64,000 bases of DNA from contig CAMTDV010000013.1 in assembly GCA_947069175.1 (NCBI GenBank), positions 26,663,857-26,727,856 of the forward strand. The letters run 5' to 3'. The notes under the pieces are model-generated. The model saw only the letters and a program-made list of their open reading frames with translations. It was not told where the DNA came from and searched no databases. Numbering within the stretch: position 1 is the first letter of the stretch; every line of letters starts with the position of its first letter. A program made the translations under genes and the position numbers. Shown here one piece after another: positions 21,178-32,613 of this stretch. Source of the DNA: Scalesia atractyloides. Lineage: Eukaryota; Streptophyta; Magnoliopsida; Asterales; Asteraceae.

Positions 21178-22087
21178 GTGTTAAAGATGGTCAAATTGAA
21201 CAATCTAAGTGAGGGTGGTAAAAACTGGCTAAAGCTAATAAATGCTGAACAATATGTAGACTGGAAGAAGAAGTTTGAGGCTTCGGTTCCAAGTGAAGAT
21301 ACTAAGATGTGGAATTGTATGATCGATGGGTCATTGCTCCCACACGTCGAGTTAATGGGAGAATTATGGTACTCTCATATGAGAAGATAGAGATTCTAAG
21401 AAACGTATATATGATGCTGAGAAGAAGGCTTTAGCAGCGATAAAGTTGTCCTTGCCATTTGATATGAAAAACATTTGTAATAGGTATGGATTGTCTAGAG
21501 AGCTGTGGGAAGCTTTAGAAAAACGTTATCAGAGTACTTCCAGATAAAGGGCATGTGTGAGTGAGACTGCAGCTGTGAAGATTGGTGAAGAAGCTGCTAA
21601 GATAGAAGAGAAGAAGGAAGCTAAGAATGAGAAAGTGAAAGTCAAGGATGAAAGTGCTACTGGGTGCATAGATGCTACCGACGAGCTTACTAGAGAAGTA
21701 CAGGTACAATTACAATCTGTAAGTCATGCTTGTCATAATTGCACTGAACAATAGGGTACAGTTGACAAACTATCGGAGCAAAACAAAATTCTGTTAGTTG
21801 AATTAGAAAAACTGAAAGAGTCAAATGTTCTTTTGATTGAAAGAGAGTCAAATTGTTTAAATTCACTCAAATCAAATGAACAAGAAGTCATCAGTTTGAC
21901 CAGCAAAGTCAATGAACTATTACATATCATTGATTTGGCCCGTGAGGCTGTGAAGGATAAGACTAACGAGCTTTTAGAAAAGTGTATAGAATTGGATAGT
22001 GCACAAGCCAAAATTGTTGAGCTTCAGGGAAAGTTAGACAAATTTGGAGATTTCTCGTTAGTCAGAACTCAAATTCAGAAAAGTTTG
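21178..22087 (+). pseudogene. gag: Copia gag, N-terminal part (outer element)
   Basis: Begins with MVKLNNLSEGGKNWLKLINA, matching the inner-element gag at 28985 (- strand). A frameshift near 21370 and stops at about 21545 and 21752 break it. From about 21780 to 22080 it encodes a heptad-rich, K/E/L-rich stretch likely to form a coiled coil (VDKLSEQNKILLVELEKLKE). At 22087 it is cut by the inner copia and resumes at 30058. The coiled-coil and zinc-knuckle order fits a particle-forming Gag. Confidence 0.82.
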
Positions 22088-22509
22088 TGTAGCTCCCCTA
22101 GTCCTTATGGATCTTAACAGAATCGTCTATCTAATCTAGAGTGCGGAATCCCCTAGATCAGATTTCATAGAAACAAGAACAAGAACACGAACAATTTACT
22201 TCAAACAGTCTTCTATTGATTATCCAACACAATGTGTTTACAACCAATTCAAGACTCTCTAGAAATCTCTCAGCCACTCTCTGTAGATTTCTTACACTCC
22301 TTTCTTTCTCCAACTGTCTAACTCTAAACCCTAATGTATAACATGTATATATACTACATGTCTGCATACTAGGCTTTATACTGGGCTAGGCCATTCTCCA
22401 AGCCCATTACAACTCTAAACAAGCTAAACACAAATGCTAAGCCCAATAAAAATATCCAAAGACTAAACTATTAAACTATTAAGTTGTTGTCACAGAATAT
22501 GCACCAACA
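22088..22509 (-). repeat. 3' LTR of the inner copia
   Basis: 422 bases, TGTAGCTCCCCTAG to GCACCAACA on the + strand, the inverse of 19899-20323. The short ORF at 22158-22367 is within the LTR and is not a gene. Confidence 0.92.
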
Positions 22510-22520
22510 CACTCCCCCTT
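22510..22520 (-). promoter_or_regulatory. Polypurine tract of the inner copia
   Basis: CACTCCCCCTT on the + strand, i.e. AAGGGGGAGTG directly before the 3' LTR on the - strand. The outer element has AAGGGGGAGTC at 32603-32613. Confidence 0.85.
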
Positions 22521-23849
22521 GACAATAGCTTCATTGTGTAACTTTGTCTTCAAACATCTTGTGATCTTTTGGTCTTTGGATAGCTTCAGCTACATGTAGA
22601 TTCTGACATTAACAGACTCCCCCTAAGCTGATGCATCCAATCACCAAATCTTCATTCATTGTAGATTAGCAAGCTAGCATTCTCTAGTTAAGCTCATATC
22701 AACAAATTCCTCTATATCTCCATTTGCAATGTAGTAGAAGGATCCTACCATGCATCTTCACACATCCTGCACTCCATTCTTAAAATGTACTTTACTTGAA
22801 TTCTGCACTTCATTTTGATAACTACATCAATCTGTTTAGAAACACAAGCAAGTAACTCGAAAAACCATGAGCTCTTTTCCACATTAAAGATAAACCAATG
22901 TTTTATCTTATCATGCAAAAACAAACAACTTATCAGATCAAAACTGGGAGACTTTAAAAACAAATCTTTTTGTATTTTTATATTTTCTGAAAGCAAATAA
23001 AGTACAAAATAATAAACACTCTAATTTTGTGAGTATCACCGGTAAGAAGATCATATCAGCAACATCAAACTGTTTTCACACTATTTGATAATTCTTTATT
23101 AAATATTCATGAAAAGCAGTTCAAGACGATTACCAGTATTGTTTATCCACTTAAGCAAAATACATGAACATTTCAAGTACCATTACCTAGTGATTTGTTT
23201 AGATAATTTATACTGATATACTACTGTGTCCCACTTCAGGACATACCCCCACAATCAAGGTAGCACAAAAATTCATCATAGTAGGTGAGTATACCGAAAT
23301 TTATCCTTTCTGATTTACAACCTTAGATAATTGGTAATCAGGTCAGTACTTCCATACAACAAAGAGACCAATATCCAACGAGGGTTAGGGCAAATATCAA
23401 ATTTTGGTACGAATAATGCAATTTGCACATTTGAATGACTCTCTAGGAGAACTTCTTCAATTTTTGGGATTTAGCATTTTAGCTCTTTTAAGATACCTGG
23501 TTGTGCCAAGGTCAGCATATATCTAGATGCAGCAGAAGGACAACCTTGATACCCCAGATGAAATAACGATATAAAGACCTAAAACCTCAAATTTTGGCAA
23601 TCTATCAACGCAAGATTTAAGGTTATAAAACCATACGCCACTGATATGTTACCCACTCATACACAATTTATTATATGTGTATCACAAAGGTAAGTTGATT
23701 ATTTCATGCGTTTTGCGTATTGGTACATCATATGATGAAGCTGCTATCACACTTAAGAAATTTTCTTTTAATTTCAGTGTGATAGTCTAACTTGCTGATG
23801 TACTATCGTTTCTTCTTTTTCACACAGTGAAAAACTCATTTTTGATTTT
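22521..23849 (-). other. Non-coding 3' region of the inner copia
   Basis: About 1.3 kb between RNase H and the polypurine tract with no recognisable protein; ORFs on both strands are short and overlapping. Its counterpart in the outer element (about 31280-32600) is closely similar. Conservation of this spacer in a gag-only relative suggests it carries cis-acting signals or is simply inherited by descent. Confidence 0.7.
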
Positions 23850-24640
23850 CTATTTTTTTTGTTTTTGATTTTTGAAAAGCAGTAAATTATTTACAAAATT
23901 TTTATGGAAAACTTGATATTCAGGATTCCTCATCCCGTTGAGTTCGACCAAATGTTCAAAACGAGACATGTCAAATGCTTTTGTGTAAAGATCTGCCAGG
24001 TTATCTAGTGTGTCGACTCGATGAAGTTCAATTAATTTCTTTTCAGCACAATCCCGTATAAAATGATGAAGAATGTCAATATGTTTTGTGCGACTGTGTT
24101 TTACGGGATTGTTGGTGATTGATATAGTGGCATTATTGTCTATCATAATGGGAGTACGAGTGAAATTCAAATCGTAATCGCGCATCTGTTATTGGATCTA
24201 GAGAACCTGAGAGCAACAACTACCGACATCAATATATTCCGCTTCACATGTCGAGGTAGACACGCAAGACTGCTTCTTGCATTGCCATGACACGAGCCTC
24301 CCTCCTAAGAACTGACAACCACCTGTGGTAGACTTCCTTGTAGATTTGCATCCTCCAAAGTCTGAATCAGTGAAAGCAACAAACTTCAAATCACTAGCAG
24401 CTGGATACCATAAACCAAGTTTAGGTTTCCCCTTTAAGTAACGAAGAATCCGCTTCACCGCTTTCATGTGTGACTCTTTTAGATTCACTTGATATCTGGC
24501 ACAAAGACATACTGCGAACATGATGTTGGGTCTTGAAGCAGTCAAGTACATTAGAGAACCAATCATTTCCCTGTATTGAGTTGGATCAACATCCTCCATA
24601 CTCTCATGATCTGGACCAAGATTGTGATTCTCACACATAT
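23850..24640 (-). pseudogene. RNase H region of the inner copia
   Basis: On the - strand 24638-24198 encodes YREMIGSLMYLTASRPNIMF, AVKRILRYLKGKPKLGLWYP, FTDSDFGGCKSTRKSTTGG and CEAEYI. These are the standard copia RT-connection and RNase H motifs. A stop and frame change near 24190 separate the C-terminal part at 24185-23850 (DNNATISITNNPVKHSRTKH; HHFIRDCAEKKLIEL). Not functional as one frame. Confidence 0.88.
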
Positions 24641-25300
24641 GTGTGTTGAAAGTAGCGCAATCCTCCTTTTGAAATGGGAGAAAATGTCATACACATACTT
24701 CGTCTGATGTATAAACATCCCATCCTTCTTCTATTCAACTTATAAACCCAAAAAGTAGGATAATTCACCTATCGCACTCATCTCAAACTTGCTCTTCATT
24801 AACTCTTCGAAGTCATGACACATGTTCTCATCAGATGACCCAAAGATGATGTCATCTACGTATACCTGTACCAGCAGAAAGTCTTCCTTCTTCCTTTAAT
24901 GAACAGTGGACTGTCAATCTGACCTCTTTCGAAACCATGTTTTAGCAAATGTGCTGACAGTGTCTCATACCACGCCCTAGGTGCCTGATGCAACCCATAC
25001 AATGCCTTATCAAGTCGATAGACTCGATCTGGATAGTCTGGATCAGTAAACCCATCCGGTTGTGAGACATACACCACTTCTTGGACTTTCGCGTAAAGAA
25101 ATGCACTCTTCACGTCAAGTTGGTAAACTTTGAAGCCCTTGAATGAAGCAAAAGCTAGGAACAACTGAATTGCTTCCAACCTTGCTACAGGTGAAAGCAC
25201 TTCATTATAATCAATCCCCTCTTGCTGATTGAACCCTTTCACAACCAACCGAGCCTTATTCCTTATCACGATCCCTCAGTCGTCTTTCTTGCATTTAAAC
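24641..25300 (-). pseudogene. Reverse transcriptase of the inner copia
   Basis: The 25269-24856 frame has KARLVVKGFNQQEGIDYNEV, YQLDVKSAFLYAKVQEVVYV and YRLDKALYGLHQAPRAWYE. The catalytic YVDD motif is intact as a word (LVQVYVDDIIFGSS, near 24870-24835) but lies in another frame after a shift at about 24890. A further break separates it from RNase H. Integrase precedes it, as expected for copia. Confidence 0.88.
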
Positions 25301-25800
25301 ACCCACTTAGTGCCTATTTCTTTCTCTCCTTCAGGCAAGTCAACTAGCTCCCAAACTTTCAACTTCTTGAACTGAGCTAGTTCCTCTTGCATAGCTTACA
25401 CCGAACAATTGTCTTTTAGAGCCATATGAACATTCTTCAGCTCCTCTTGGGAAATAAAGCAACTATACAAACACTCATGAATCAACCCAGTCTTCTAAAT
25501 CGAAGTAAACAAACAGGAACCTTCGAGCACACCTCTTCTTGTCTGAACACCTACAGTAGCATCACCTATGATGTTTTCAACTGGATGTCTGTGTACTTGT
25601 GTGGTAGCAATGGTGTCAACAACCAGATTATCTCCCAGATTAGATCCAACCTCCCCCTGAATGTTAGCAAATGGATTGGTGAAGTCCTCCCCTTGAATAG
25701 GTTCAGACTCACTATCACTGGAGTCCTCTGGAGCTGCACTGGAAGAAGCTTTTGGAGCATCTATCATCGATACACTCGATCTAGGCATGAAGTCACACTA
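25301..25800 (-). pseudogene. Integrase-to-RT linker region of the inner copia
   Basis: The 25788-25495 frame is acidic and S/E-rich (SSDSESEPIQGEDFTNPFAN) and matches the variable linker between copia integrase and reverse transcriptase. Sequence 25490-25300 continues toward reverse transcriptase with stops. The + strand ORF at 25426-25851 is an antisense shadow. Confidence 0.6.
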
Positions 25801-26934
25801 TCCATCTTCACTGATCACAGTATGGATCACTTGGGACTCATCTGCATTTGAAAAATCAGGAATATTAAATGATTTAAAGACACTTTCATAATCATATAAC
25901 ATAGCAGGACCACTCGTTGATTGTTGAGGTGAATAACTAGTGATTTCCATGTTAAACACAACCTCAATTTTACCAGTTTTTAGATTAAAAACCCTTTTAT
26001 TCGGTGTGCCAGGCATATAGCCTAGAAAGTAACCCTCATCAGCTACCTCACCGAATTTTTGCTTATCTTTGTTTCGCACAATGGTGCAGGGTAATCCAAA
26101 TGGTTCAAAGCCTTTTAAGTTTGGTTTTCGGTTAAACAATAGTTCGTGACACGTTTTGTTAAACCATTTAACCATCAAAACTTTGTTCAGGACATAGCAA
26201 GCTGTATTCAAAGCTTCTCCCCAGAAGAGAACTGGAAGCTTTGAATCAGAAAGCATAGTCCTTGCGGCTTCAATCAACGTCCTATTCTTCCTCTCAACGA
26301 CTCCTATCTGTTGAGGTGTATAAGGAGAGAAAATTGCTGTTCAATTCCTTTGCGAAGACAATAGAGATCCAGAACTTGATTCTTGAACTCCGTGCCATTA
26401 TCACTCCTTATCCTCTTGATCCGTGCATCATGGACATTTTCCAATTTTGTAAAGAGATCTATTAGCATCTCTGTTGTCTTATCTTTTGTACCTAAAAAGA
26501 AAACCCATGAAAGTAATCATCTGTGACAACTAAACAATAGTAGTTTCCACCTATGCTCCTTACGTTCACTGGACCAAATAGATCCATATGAAGTAATTCA
26601 TAAGGGGCGTCTATGGAATTTACTGTTTTAGACTTGTGAGGTTTCTTATGTTGTTTTCCCTTTTGACATGGAAGACATTTATCTTCCACGTGAAACCTCT
26701 ACACTAGCACCCCTTCCACTAAACCATTTTTAATAATATATTTCATTTTTGGTAGTGGATGTGGGCCATGCGTCTGTGCCACAACAATGACTCAGCCTCA
26801 GATGCTTTTGATAGTAGACACACCACCACAGTGGAAGAGTCTTGGGCACCCATGTCCATGACATAAGTATCGTTTCTCCTTGGCGCTCTCATCACTATCC
26901 AATCATCTGGTATCACCAGACCAGGTTTCAACAC
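25798..26934 (-). pseudogene. Integrase of the inner copia
   Basis: The pre-integrase zinc region at 26934-26743 has LWHRRMAHIHYQK. A stop follows, and then CLPCQKGKQHKK at 26680. The catalytic aspartate is in LLHMDLFGP (about 26592). The next piece, in another frame, supplies RSDNGTEF (about 26400), followed by GVVERKNRTLIEAARTML (from about 26306). So all three D-D-E positions are present as words but in different frames. The C-terminal part (26277-25798) continues through FWGEALNTACYVLNK and FGLPCTIVRNKD. Confidence 0.88.
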
Positions 26935-26939
26935 TAAAG

Positions 26940-27227
26940 CTTAAAGTGGACCGAGTGACCCTTGTCGAAGACTTGAGACACGCTCATCAGATTGTGCTTC
27001 AGTTGCTCAACATAGTTCACTTTGTCCAGTGTGATCTTCCCGTTGGTCACTTTTCCTCAACCGGTAATATGCCCTCCTTTAGCACCTGCAAAATTCACAT
27101 AACCACCATCTATATTCTCAAACTCAGTCAACAGCCTCGCATCCCCCGTCATGTGCCTGGAGTAGCCACTATCAACATACCACAAGTGGATAATCCTCCT
27201 TAGCAGCTCCTGCACCACCCTACAAAA
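26940..27227 (-). pseudogene. Aspartic protease of the inner copia
   Basis: On the - strand the translation reads WYVDSGYSRHMTGDARLLTE near 27185-27125, the copia protease active-site context (D-S-G intact). It is followed by FAGAKGGHIT and, after a stop, KHNLMSVSQVFDKGHSV, the usual protease end. It is separated from the gag frame by a stop at 27228. Confidence 0.78.
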
Positions 27228-28212
27228 TTATTTAGATTGGGGGACCCAAGCCTTAATGGTCTTGGGTCTTCCAGATTCATCAACCACGAGAACATCTATC
27301 CAGTATCCATCACTCCTAACAGGAGTCTTGGATCTTAGACCTGTTGATGGAAATGGTTTTTGATTTCCACTAGGTCTGTGGTCCTGAGGTTTCCTAACCA
27401 TGTTTGGACTATGTGACCTTTGGAAATTATTATCTCGAAACCTTCTTCTCCCATTATCATAATCTGATCTTTGAAAAAATTTTGGATTGTTTTGAATATT
27501 TGACTTACAAAAACCCCTATATTCGTTTCTTCTTTGAAAGTTTCGATTACTAGAAGTTTGGTATCGATTTCGACATCCAAAATTTTTACTTTGAAAACAA
27601 TTTGATTGACCATTATAGTGACTCGATTTAGGGGAAGAGTTTCTTGAACCAACAAATCTTCTTGATGTTGAAGGTTTAGGTCGAAATCTCGGTTGATTTG
27701 TCTGAAAACTTGATTTAAAATTTTTATTTGAACCAACCTGATTTCCATCCTTAACCTCAACTTCAGCCTCTGCTTTCTTACCCTTTTTGTATGGACAACA
27801 ACTAGCCACATGCCCTTTGTTGTAACATTTAAAACAAGATCTCTTTTTAAAAGTTTTCTTTCTGTTAGATCCCTTTTTAAATGATCTGACTGTTTTTGTC
27901 TTTAGTATCCTCATCCACTTTATGAGGTGTACTATTTGACCTAACTGATTCTTTCAAAGAACCTGGACTATCAGGTGTGTCAACTGTTATCGGATCCACT
28001 ACAGCTGGTGTAGTAGGCATAAAACCTGTTAGCTCTTCTTCATTTGGTAAAAAGGAATAATCCTGATCCTCAGAAGATGGAGCTTTACTAAACCCCACTC
28101 CTGTTTTATCACTACTCCTTTTCAAACTTTTCTGAATTTGAGTCCTGACTAACGAGGATTCTCCAACCAATTCTGTGCACTTTTCAGAAAGCTCGTTAGT
28201 CTTATCCTTCAC
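27228..28212 (-). pseudogene. gag: Copia gag, C-terminal part (inner element)
   Basis: Two overlapping frames, 28212-27877 and 27914-27228. The second has the zinc knuckle CFKCYNKGHVASCC (CX2CX4HX4C) followed by a long basic region rich in R, N, F, S and Q, typical of copia nucleocapsid. The first contains QIQKSLKRSSDKTGVGFSKA, which matches the outer gag on both sides of the insertion site, proving that the inner copia split an equivalent gag. Confidence 0.85.
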
Positions 28213-28990
28213 AGTTTCACGAGCTAAATCAATGATCTGTAATAGTTCATTGACTTTTCTGGTCTAACTGATGATTTCTTGTTCATTTGAATTGAGTGTA
28301 TTTAAAAAAATTGACTCCCTTTTACTCAAAAGAACATTTGACTCTTTAGTTTTTCTAATTCAACTAACAGAACTTTGTTTTGCTCCGATAATTTGACAAC
28401 TTTACCCTGTAGTTCAGTGCAATTATGACAAGTATGACTTACAGATGGTGAGTGTACCTGTACCTATGATGTAAGCTCATCTGTATCATCCATGCACACT
28501 GTAGCTTTTGCATCCTTGACTTCCATTTTCTTCTTCTCAGCTTCCTTTTTCTCTTCTATCTTAGCCGCTCCTTCACTAATCTTCACAGCTGCAATCTCAC
28601 TCACACATGTACTTTGTCTTGAAGTACTCTGATAACATTTTTCTAAAGCTTCCCACAGCTCTCTAGACGATCCATACCTATTACAAATATTTTTCATATC
28701 AACTGGCAAGGACATCTTTATCGCAGCTAAAGCCTTCTTCTCAGCATCATATACACGTTTCTCAGAATCTTCCATCTTCTCATATGAGAGAACCATAATT
28801 CTTCCATTAACTCGTCGTGTGGGAGCCATGTACCCATCGATCATACAATTCCACATCTTAGTATCTTCAATTTGAACAAATGCCTCAAACTGCTTCTTCC
28901 ATTCTACATATTGTTCAGCATGTATCAGCTTTGGCCAGTTTTTAACACCCTCACTTAGATTGTTCAATTTGCCCATCTTTAACACGCAGC
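28213..28990 (-). pseudogene. gag: Copia gag, N-terminal part (inner element)
   Basis: The 28985-28464 frame (173 codons) starts MLKMGKLNNLSEGVKNWPKL, continues through WNCMIDGYMAPTRRVNGRIM and LWEALEKCYQSTSR, and ends in a K/E-rich stretch. The coiled-coil part (28460-28213) is present but broken by stops. The outer copy at 21178 is its closest relative in the window. Confidence 0.85.
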
Positions 28991-29309
28991 TAACAGTTTA
29001 AATAGATTTTGGTATACCTATGTCAAAATCTAAATCTAACCCGCAGCTTATCGTAACCAAACCGTTAAAAACGTTCAGAAATTTGTCCGAAAAGTGTGAT
29101 TACCAAATTGTACCATTAGACTCGTCTCGACGATACGAATCAAATGATATATAATGTCCGATAGTGATTTTAGGATTATCCGTGCCTTTTTTGTCCTAAA
29201 AATCACACGAGCCTAACCGTGCAACCGGTTTTTCAAGATTGTTTGTGGATCATATTCTATGTCGAAAACGATTAACTATGGTTACGTCAGCTGGTTAACT
29301 TTCCACCTT
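28991..29309 (-). other. Leader between array and gag of the inner copia
   Basis: AT-rich leader, similar in inverse to 20861-21177 of the outer element, including the ACCGTTAAAAACGTTCA phrase. No coding seen. Confidence 0.6.
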
Positions 29310-29643
29310 TTTGAAGATAATCCGAAACAGTACCAAATCCGAAACAGTAACTCGGATTGACAATCTGAGATGAAAATCCAGAACAGTAATCCGAATTGAT
29401 AATCCGAAATGGTGATCCGGAATAGTGATCCGTGATGAAATCCGGAATGCACTGATCTTATCCGAAATGGAAATCCGGAATAGACTATTCTGTTCTGAGA
29501 TGGAATCCGGAATAGTTCTGATCTGAAATTCAATCCGAAATGAAATCCAAAATGTAGAGTGCGGATGGAATCCGAAATGAAATCCGAAATGGAATCCGAA
29601 CTATGCTGATCCGAGATGGAATCCGGAATAGATGGAATCCAAT
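29310..29643 (-). repeat. CGGAT-motif array in the inner copia, adjoining the LTR
   Basis: Degenerate repeats of ATCCGAAATGGAATCCGGAA type on the + strand, the inverse of the array at 20455-20860. Here the array runs to within five bases of the LTR. The primer-binding site (ATTGGTACCAGAGC in the outer copy) is reduced to ATTGG followed by repeat sequence. The 83-codon ORF at 29533-29282 reads through the repeats and is not a gene. Confidence 0.8.
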
Positions 29644-30057
29644 TGTAGGTCCCCTAGTCCTTATGGATCTTGACAGTATCGTCTATCTAATCTAGAGTGC
29701 GGAATCCCCTAGATCAGATTTCACAGAAACAAGAACACGAACAATTTCCTTCAAACAATCTTCTATTGATTATCCAACACAATGTGTTTACAATCAATTC
29801 AAGACTCTCTAGAAATCTCTCAGCCACTCTCTGTAGATTTCTCACACTCCTTTCTTTCTCCAACTGTCTAACTCTAAACCCTAATGCATATATATATATA
29901 CTACCTGTCTGCATACTAGGTTTTATACTGGGCTAGGCCATTCTCCAAGCCCATTACAACTCTAAACAAGTTAAACACAAATGCTAAGCCCAATACAAAA
30001 TATCCAAAGACTAAACCATTAAACTATTAAGCTGTTGTCACAGAATATGCACCAACA
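29644..30057 (-). repeat. 5' LTR of the inner copia
   Basis: 414 bases, TGTAGGTCCCC to GCACCAACA on the + strand. Closely similar to 22088-22509. Confidence 0.92.
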
Positions 30058-30950
30058 GTTTGAAAAGGAGTAGTGATAAAACATGAGTGGGGTTTAGTAA
30101 AGCTTCATCTTCTGAGGATCAGGATTATCCTTTTTACCAAATGAAAATGGGCTAATAGATTTTGTGCCTACTACCCCAGATGTAGTGATTCTGATAACCG
30201 TTGACATACCAAATAGTCCAGTTTCTATGAAAGAATCAGATGGGTCTAGCAGTACACCTCATAAAGTGGATGAGGATATTAAAGACCAAACAGTCAAAAC
30301 ATTTAAAAAGAGATCTAACTGAAAGAAAGTTTTTAAGAAAAGATCTTGTTTTAAATGTCACAACAAAGGACATGTGGCTAGTTGTTGTCCTTTTAAAAAG
30401 GGTAAGAAAGCAGAGGCTGAGGTTGAGGTTAAGGATGGAAATCAGGTTGGTTCAAATAAAAATGTTAAATCCAGTTTTCAGACAAATCAACCGAGATTTC
30501 AACCTAAACCTTCAACATTAAGAAGATTTGTTGGTTCAAGAAACTCTTCTCCAAAATCATATCATGATAATGGCCACTCAAATTCTTTTCAAAGTAAAAT
30601 TTTGGATATCGAAATCGATACCGAACTTCTAGTAATCGAAACTTTCAAAGAAGAAACGATTATAGAGGTTTTAGTAACTCAGATGTTCAAAACAATCCAA
30701 AAGTTTTTCAAAGATCAGATTATTATAATGGGAGAAGAAGGTTTCTAGATAATAATTTTCAAAGGTTGGAAAATTCGAGAGTTTATTAGAATTCTCGCGA
30801 TTAAAGATCTCGTGAAAATTATAAATCGTGTCCAACAACTTGGAAGACATCCAAGACACCAGTAGGGTGTGATGGATATTGGATGGATGTTCCAGTGGTT
30901 GATGAATCTGGACGACCCAAGACCTTTAAGGCTTGAGTCCCCCAGTCTAA
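30058..30950 (+). pseudogene. gag: Copia gag, C-terminal part (outer element)
   Basis: Resumes the outer gag after the inner insertion. The frame has the zinc knuckle CFKCHNKGHVASCCPFKKG, followed by KPSTLRRFVGSRNSSPKS and, after shifts and stops, DESGRPKTFKA. It ends where the inner element would enter the protease. No protease, integrase or reverse transcriptase follows. Confidence 0.82.
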
Positions 30951-32600
30951 CTAAGTTGTTGAGTGTGTGTAGGATGACCAAGAAGGACTATTGATGTGTT
31001 CAATAGTGGTTATTCCTGTAAATCATCTGAGGTGGATAGTAGGTTACACATGGTAACGAATTATTTACTTATGTGTTAGATACTGGTTTACTAAAAGTGA
31101 AAAACCTTTTGTCAGGTTGAAGTGGGAGTCTGTTTGTATTTAAATTTATGTTTTTAAATCCTTATTCCATTAAAACAAAATTTTAGGGGGAGAAATTTCC
31201 TAAGCCAAAATGAGTTTTAGTTAGTGCGTGAGTTTAGGGGGAGTAAGTTAAAAAGTTTAAACTTTTTTTTTCAAACATAAAAATTGAGTTTCACTGTGTG
31301 GAAAAGAAGAAATGATAGTACATTAGCAAGTTAGACTGTCACACTGAAATTAAAAGAAAATTTCTTAAGTGTGATAGCAGCTTCATCATATGATGTACCA
31401 GTAGGCAAAACGCATGAAATAATCAACTTACCTTTGTGATACACATATAATAAACTGTGTATGAGTGGGTAACATATCCGTGGCGTATGGTTTTATAACC
31501 TTAAATCTTGCGTTGATAGATTACCAAAATCTGATGTTTTAGGTCTTTATATCGTTATTTCATCCGGGGTATCAAGGTTGTCCTTCTGCCGCATCTAGAT
31601 ATATGCTGACCTAGGCACAACCAGGATATCCTAAAAGAGCTAAAATGCCAAATCACAAAAATTGAAGAAGCTCACCTAGAGAGTCATTCAAATGTGCAAA
31701 TTGCATTATTCGTACCAAAATTTGGTATTTACCCTAACCCTCATTGGATATTGGTCTCTTTGCTGTATGGAAGTACTGACCTGATCACCAATTATCAAAC
31801 TTTGTAAATAAAAAAGGATGAATTTCGGTATACTCACCTACTACGATGAATTTTTGTGCATACCTTGATCGTGGGGGTATGTCTTGAAGTGGGACACACT
31901 AGTATGTCAGGAAAAAATTATCCAAACATATCACTAGGTAATGGTACTTGAAATGTTCTTGTATTTTGTTTAAGTGGATAAACAATACTGGTAATCGTCT
32001 TGAGCTGTTTTTCATGAATGTTGCATATAGAATTATAAAACGATGTGAAAACAGTTTGATGTTGCTGATATGATCTTGTTACCGGTGAATCTCACAAAAA
32101 TAGTGTGTTTATTGTCTTGTTAGTTATTTGTTTTCAGAAAATATAAAAATACTAAAAGAATTGTTTTTAAAGTCTCCAGTTTGATCTGATAAGTTGTTTG
32201 TTTTTGCATGATAAAATAAAATATTGGTTTATCTTTAATGTAGAAAAGGACTAATGGTTTTTCGAGTTACTTGCTTGTGTTTCTAAACAGATTGATGCAG
32301 TTATCAAAATGAAGTGTAGAATTCAAGTAAAGTACATTTTAAGAATGGAGTGCAGAGTGTGTGTAGATGCATGGTAGGATCCTTCTACCACATTGCAAAG
32401 GGAGATATGGAGGCATTTGGATATAAGAGCTTAACTATAGAATGCTAGTTCGCTAATCTACAAAGAATGGAAGATATGGTGATTGGATACATCAGCTAAG
32501 GGGGAGTCTGTTAATTTCAGAATTTGCGTGTAGCTGAAGCTATCCAAAGACCAAAAGATCACAAGATGTTTGAAGACAAAGTTACACTATGAAGCTATTG
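30951..32600 (+). other. Non-coding 3' region of the outer copia
   Basis: No domain seen. From about 31280 on it matches the inverse of the inner element's 3' region. Sequence 30951-31280 includes short purine runs (AGGGGGAGAAATT, AGGGGGAGTAAG) that resemble extra polypurine tracts. Confidence 0.65.
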
Positions 32601-32613
32601 TCAAGGGGGAGTC
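32601..32613 (+). promoter_or_regulatory. Polypurine tract of the outer copia
   Basis: TCAAGGGGGAGTC immediately before the 3' LTR. Confidence 0.85.

Larger units (their letters stand above)
22088..30057 (-). mobile_element. Ty1/copia retrotransposon with pol (inner copia), nested in the outer copia gag
   Basis: LTRs 29644-30057 (5') and 22088-22509 (3'), flanked by a perfect GTTTG target duplication (22083-22087 and 30058-30062). Order on the - strand: LTR, CGGAT-motif array, gag, protease, integrase, reverse transcriptase, RNase H, ~1.3-kb non-coding tail, polypurine tract, LTR. Integrase before reverse transcriptase is the copia order. The LTRs match those of the outer element, so the two are the same family. 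Stops and frameshifts break gag and pol. The primer-binding site is damaged. Confidence 0.9.

Noticed and set aside
25426..25851. 141-codon ORF on the + strand
   Set aside because: Antisense of the inner copia integrase-to-reverse transcriptase linker.
29282..29533. 83-codon ORF rich in F, R, I and S
   Set aside because: Translation of the CGGAT-motif array; no start context or conserved counterpart.
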